A stretch of 64,000 nucleotides of DNA, taken from assembly GCF_023822045.1 (NCBI RefSeq), contig NZ_CP084712.1:3841001-3905000 (forward strand), in the 5' to 3' direction. The DNA comes from Sphingopyxis sp. USTB-05 (GTDB lineage Bacteria; Pseudomonadota; Alphaproteobacteria; Sphingomonadales; Sphingomonadaceae). The notes beneath the pieces are model-generated. The model was not told the DNA's origin. It worked only from the letters and a program-made list of their open reading frames with translations, and did no database searches. The position numbers and the translations under genes were made by a program. The stretch's first letter is position 1. Each line of letters begins with the position of its first letter. Shown here one piece after another: positions 61,465 through 64,000 of the stretch.

Positions 61465-62520
61465 GTGGAGTTCGATTTTTCCGAAGATTACCGGCTCCTT
61501 GCCGACCAGTTGCGGCGCGCTCTCGACGTAGCTGCACCACTGGAAGCAGCGCGGAAAACTGTCGACAGCGGCCAAGTTAACCAGTCTGCCTGGAAACTGC
61601 TCGGCGAGTTGGGAATCCTAGCCAGCGGCATATCGGCGGATTTTGGTGGCCACGACCTCGGGCCGGTCCCGATTTGCCTGGCTGCAGGAGCAATTGGATG
61701 GTCGGTGGCTGCAGTGCCGACCGCGTCATTGTATTACGCCACCCCCTTGATCCAGTCGTGCGGGTCGCCCGAGCAACGGGCTCGCTGGCTGCCTGTACTC
61801 GCTAGCGGAGCAGCGACAGCCTGCGTAGCGACAGATACAACGCTCGCTACCCTGGGCGATCGCATTTCGGGTGCTATTTCGCCTGTTTCTGGCGGTAGCG
61901 ATGCATCAGTCGCCATTGTCCAGGCCGACAATCAGCTGTGGCTTGTCGACCTGGGCGCAAACTCCGTCGAGCGGGAGGCGTTAGAGAGCCTGGATCCGGG
62001 TCGCCCCCTCTGCCGCATCACATTTCGGAATACTCCAGCCACTCCCATGGCCGACGACACTTCCGATTTCGCGCTCAACCACGCAGTTGTATGCGTTGCC
62101 TTCGAACAGATTGGTGGAGCCTCCCGAGCTCTCGATGGGGCGATTGCTTATGCGCGCGAACGCCAGGCTTTCGGCCAAAGCATTGGTTCATACCAAGCCA
62201 TCAAGCACAAGCTGGCCGACATCTGGACCAAGATTGAGATCGCACGCGCGCATGCAATGTATGCTGCGTGGTCGCTTGGTGCCCGGGCAAGCGACTTGCC
62301 GCTCGCTGCTGCCGCGGCTCGTGCTGCTGCGACCGAAGCCTATCTGTTTGCCGCGCAAGAAACGCTACAGGTCCATGGCGGCTACGGCTTCACTTTCGAA
62401 GCAGACTCACACTTATTCTACCGTCGGGCCCGAGCGCTTGCGGCCAGCCACGGACCTGCGATCGAGTGGCGGTCGCATTTAGCCGCTAGGCTGATCGCCG
62501 GCGAGGCCGCGCTGCATTGA
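61465..62520 (+). CDS. Acyl-CoA dehydrogenase, smaller subunit type
   Basis: 351 residues. The C-terminal helical domain is well conserved: ERQAFGQSIGSYQAIKHKLADIWTKIEIARAHAMYAAW (near 232) and LQVHGGYGFTFEADSHLFYRRA (near 305). The usual GT motif before the catalytic-base position of the larger partner is absent. Together with its short length this resembles the paired alpha/beta dehydrogenases of steroid and ring-chain degradation. The start is GTG 61465 with GAGGAC upstream. It precedes the second dehydrogenase by 11 bases and may form a heteromer with it. Confidence 0.82.
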   Translation: MEFDFSEDYRLLADQLRRALDVAAPLEAARKTVDSGQVNQSAWKLLGELGILASGISADFGGHDLGPVPICLAAGAIGWSVAAVPTASLYYATPLIQSCGSPEQRARWLPVLASGAATACVATDTTLATLGDRISGAISPVSGGSDASVAIVQADNQLWLVDLGANSVEREALESLDPGRPLCRITFRNTPATPMADDTSDFALNHAVVCVAFEQIGGASRALDGAIAYARERQAFGQSIGSYQAIKHKLADIWTKIEIARAHAMYAAWSLGARASDLPLAAAAARAAATEAYLFAAQETLQVHGGYGFTFEADSHLFYRRARALAASHGPAIEWRSHLAARLIAGEAALH

Positions 62521-62531
62521 AAGGCCTGCAG

Positions 62532-63752
62532 ATGGACTTTGCCGATTCTCCCGTCGATGCCCAGTTCCGCGCTCTTGCACGGGAGTGGCTTGCCGGTCAT
62601 GCACCGGTAGCGCGCGGTCGGGGGCGGGTTTCCTGGTCTGATGATGCAACACTTGTGGCTGCAGCTCGGGATTGGCAAAGTAAGAAGGCCGCTGCCGGTT
62701 ACGCCGCTGTCGCACTGCCACGCGAGTATGGCGGAGGTGGCGGGACAACCGCTCAGCAGGTTATCTTCCGGCAGGAAGAAGAGCGATACGACGTCCCATT
62801 TGGCGTCTATGAAATTGGACTCGGTATGTGCGTGCCGACCTTACTCGCACTTGGGAGCGATCTGGTCAAAGAGCGGTTCATTGCCCGCGCGATCAATGGT
62901 GACGAGATTTGGTGTCAGCTATTCTCGGAACCTGCCGCCGGCTCTGATCTTGCTGCCTTGCGAACGAAGGCCGTGAAGGCTGGAGACCACTGGGTTGTCG
63001 AGGGTCAGAAGGTTTGGACCACCGGAGCACAGTTCTCTGACTATGGCCTTGTGCTTGCAAGGACCGATCCCGGCGCGACCAAACATGCCGGGCTGACGCT
63101 CTTCATTGTCGACATGCGCGCGCCCGGCGTCGAGGTCCGACCAATCCGGCAGCTCGATGGTGGCGCCGAGTTCAACGAAGTTTTCCTGTCCAGTGTTGTA
63201 ATCCCGGACGAGTTTCGTTTGACCGCGCCAGGCGGCGGCTGGGCAGGAGCAATGACGACGCTCATGTTCGAGCGACTCAATGTCGGTGCGAATATCGGGC
63301 TGATCGATTCATCGACATTGATCGATCTCAGCGGGCGCCTCGAAACATCAACCGGACGCGCAAGCGACGATCCTCTTGTTCGCGACATGATTGCCCAAGC
63401 ATACTTGAATGATCGCGGGCTCAAGCTGCTCACCTACCGAACCTTGACGTACCTAGGTCGCGGCCAGCTGCCCGGGCCAGAGCAATCGATCACCAAGCTA
63501 GTGATAGCCAGCCAGGCGCAGTTGATTGCCAACTTGCTGCTTGACCTGCGCGGACAGGAAGGAGCGCTTGCCGGGGACGCCCTGGGCAAAGGCTGGGAGG
63601 CTGTTGAGAGGTCCTGGAGTTTTGGCGCGGCCATGCGGATTGCGGGTGGTACGGACGAGATCCTACGCAACGTGATTGCAGAGCGTGTGCTGGGTCTGCC
63701 GGCGGCCAAGCGCGACGATACCGCTCGCCCGTTCAATGAGAATCCGGCGTGA
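62532..63752 (+). CDS. Acyl-CoA dehydrogenase, larger subunit type
   Basis: 406 residues. FAD/substrate-binding motifs are GDEIWCQLFSEPAAGSDLAAL (near 127), VEGQKVWTTGAQFSDYGLVLARTD (near 157), and the C-terminal RIAGGTDEILRNVIAERVLGLP, which holds the GTxEI segment. It oxidises an acyl-CoA to an enoyl-CoA with FAD. With its small partner it may shorten the chain of Adda-CoA to phenylacetyl-CoA, connecting to the paa genes. ATG 62532 has AAAGG 8 bases upstream. No electron-transfer flavoprotein genes are in the window. Confidence 0.85.
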   Translation: MDFADSPVDAQFRALAREWLAGHAPVARGRGRVSWSDDATLVAAARDWQSKKAAAGYAAVALPREYGGGGGTTAQQVIFRQEEERYDVPFGVYEIGLGMCVPTLLALGSDLVKERFIARAINGDEIWCQLFSEPAAGSDLAALRTKAVKAGDHWVVEGQKVWTTGAQFSDYGLVLARTDPGATKHAGLTLFIVDMRAPGVEVRPIRQLDGGAEFNEVFLSSVVIPDEFRLTAPGGGWAGAMTTLMFERLNVGANIGLIDSSTLIDLSGRLETSTGRASDDPLVRDMIAQAYLNDRGLKLLTYRTLTYLGRGQLPGPEQSITKLVIASQAQLIANLLLDLRGQEGALAGDALGKGWEAVERSWSFGAAMRIAGGTDEILRNVIAERVLGLPAAKRDDTARPFNENPA

Positions 63753-64000
63753 TCACGCACACCAGAGGGGCACAAGCTCGACCGGCCGATTGCTTCGGCG
63801 CACCGGCAGCCAGTGATTCCGCACCCCGGAACAGTTCCCGTCCCAAATTCCTCGCAATTGCCGGTCGCAGCCACGTCTTGCAGCGGGGCCGTTTTGTCGG
63901 ACTGTGTAAGAGTGACCTCATGTGGAGGCCGTTGCCAGCATTCGACTGCGGGCCACGCGCGGCGAGGGCCAAGTGGGGCGAAATACCTGATCGTCTCGGC
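63753..64000. other. Gene-free end of window
   Basis: No coding frame I would support. No operator of either palindrome family was found here. The next gene of the cluster, if any, lies beyond the edge. Confidence 0.4.

Noticed and set aside
1..64000. CRISPR arrays, tRNA and rRNA genes
   Set aside because: No regularly spaced repeats and no recognisable tRNA or rRNA sequence were seen on either strand by eye.

Overview
The window fits a high-GC alphaproteobacterium of the Sphingomonadales. The reasons are the sphingomonad-type microcystin (mlr) genes, two large TonB-dependent receptors of sphingomonad style, and many overlapping ATGA/GTGA gene junctions. No rRNA, tRNA or CRISPR array was recognised.

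Layout. (1) 1-3.6 kb: a TetR regulator cut by the window edge, a divergent GH42 beta-galactosidase and an IS110 transposase remnant. (2) 4.0-17.7 kb: a mobilisation module. It holds an orphan adenine methyltransferase, a MobA/MobL-like protein, a large relaxase with a well-formed oriT candidate beside it, an XRE regulator in the traJ position, a divergent traK-traL-traM-like operon with a partial tandem duplication, plasmid-type hypothetical genes, an XRE repressor and a secreted thermonuclease. No type IV secretion genes are visible, so the element looks mobilisable rather than self-transmissible within this window. (3) 17.9-26.4 kb: a partial phenylacetyl-CoA pathway (paaABCDE, with divergent paaG-paaZ) and a TetR regulator. 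(4) 26.4-45.2 kb: a TonB receptor, a phytanoyl-CoA-dioxygenase-like oxygenase, three peptidases, a nitroreductase, an alpha/beta hydrolase, a TetR regulator, a sodium/amino-acid symporter and a heterotetrameric sarcosine-oxidase operon (soxBDAG). (5) 45.2-46.5 kb: IS5 and IS3 fragments. (6) 46.6-63.8 kb: the microcystin-degradation cluster mlrC-mlrA-mlrD-mlrB. It is extended by a TetR regulator, a TonB receptor, an acyl-CoA ligase, an MFS transporter, an M19 dipeptidase, an N-acyl-D-amino-acid deacylase and two acyl-CoA dehydrogenases.

How it may work together. MlrA opens cyclic microcystin, MlrB and MlrC cut the linear products to free Adda, and MlrD is a POT-type transporter. The D-amino-acid deacylase and dipeptidase suit the D-residues of the toxin. 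The ligase and dehydrogenases could activate and shorten the Adda chain, and the Paa enzymes could attack its phenyl end. Two unrelated palindromic operator families tie this together. An 8-6-8 palindrome (half-site core GGTCAAT) sits in every promoter region of the mlr cluster, upstream of its TetR gene, and also between paaA and paaG. A 7-4-7 palindrome (CRATACA-N4-TGTATYG) sits at five places in the sox/peptidase cluster. The operators were found by eye. The catabolic assignments beyond mlrABC and the paa/sox families are inference.
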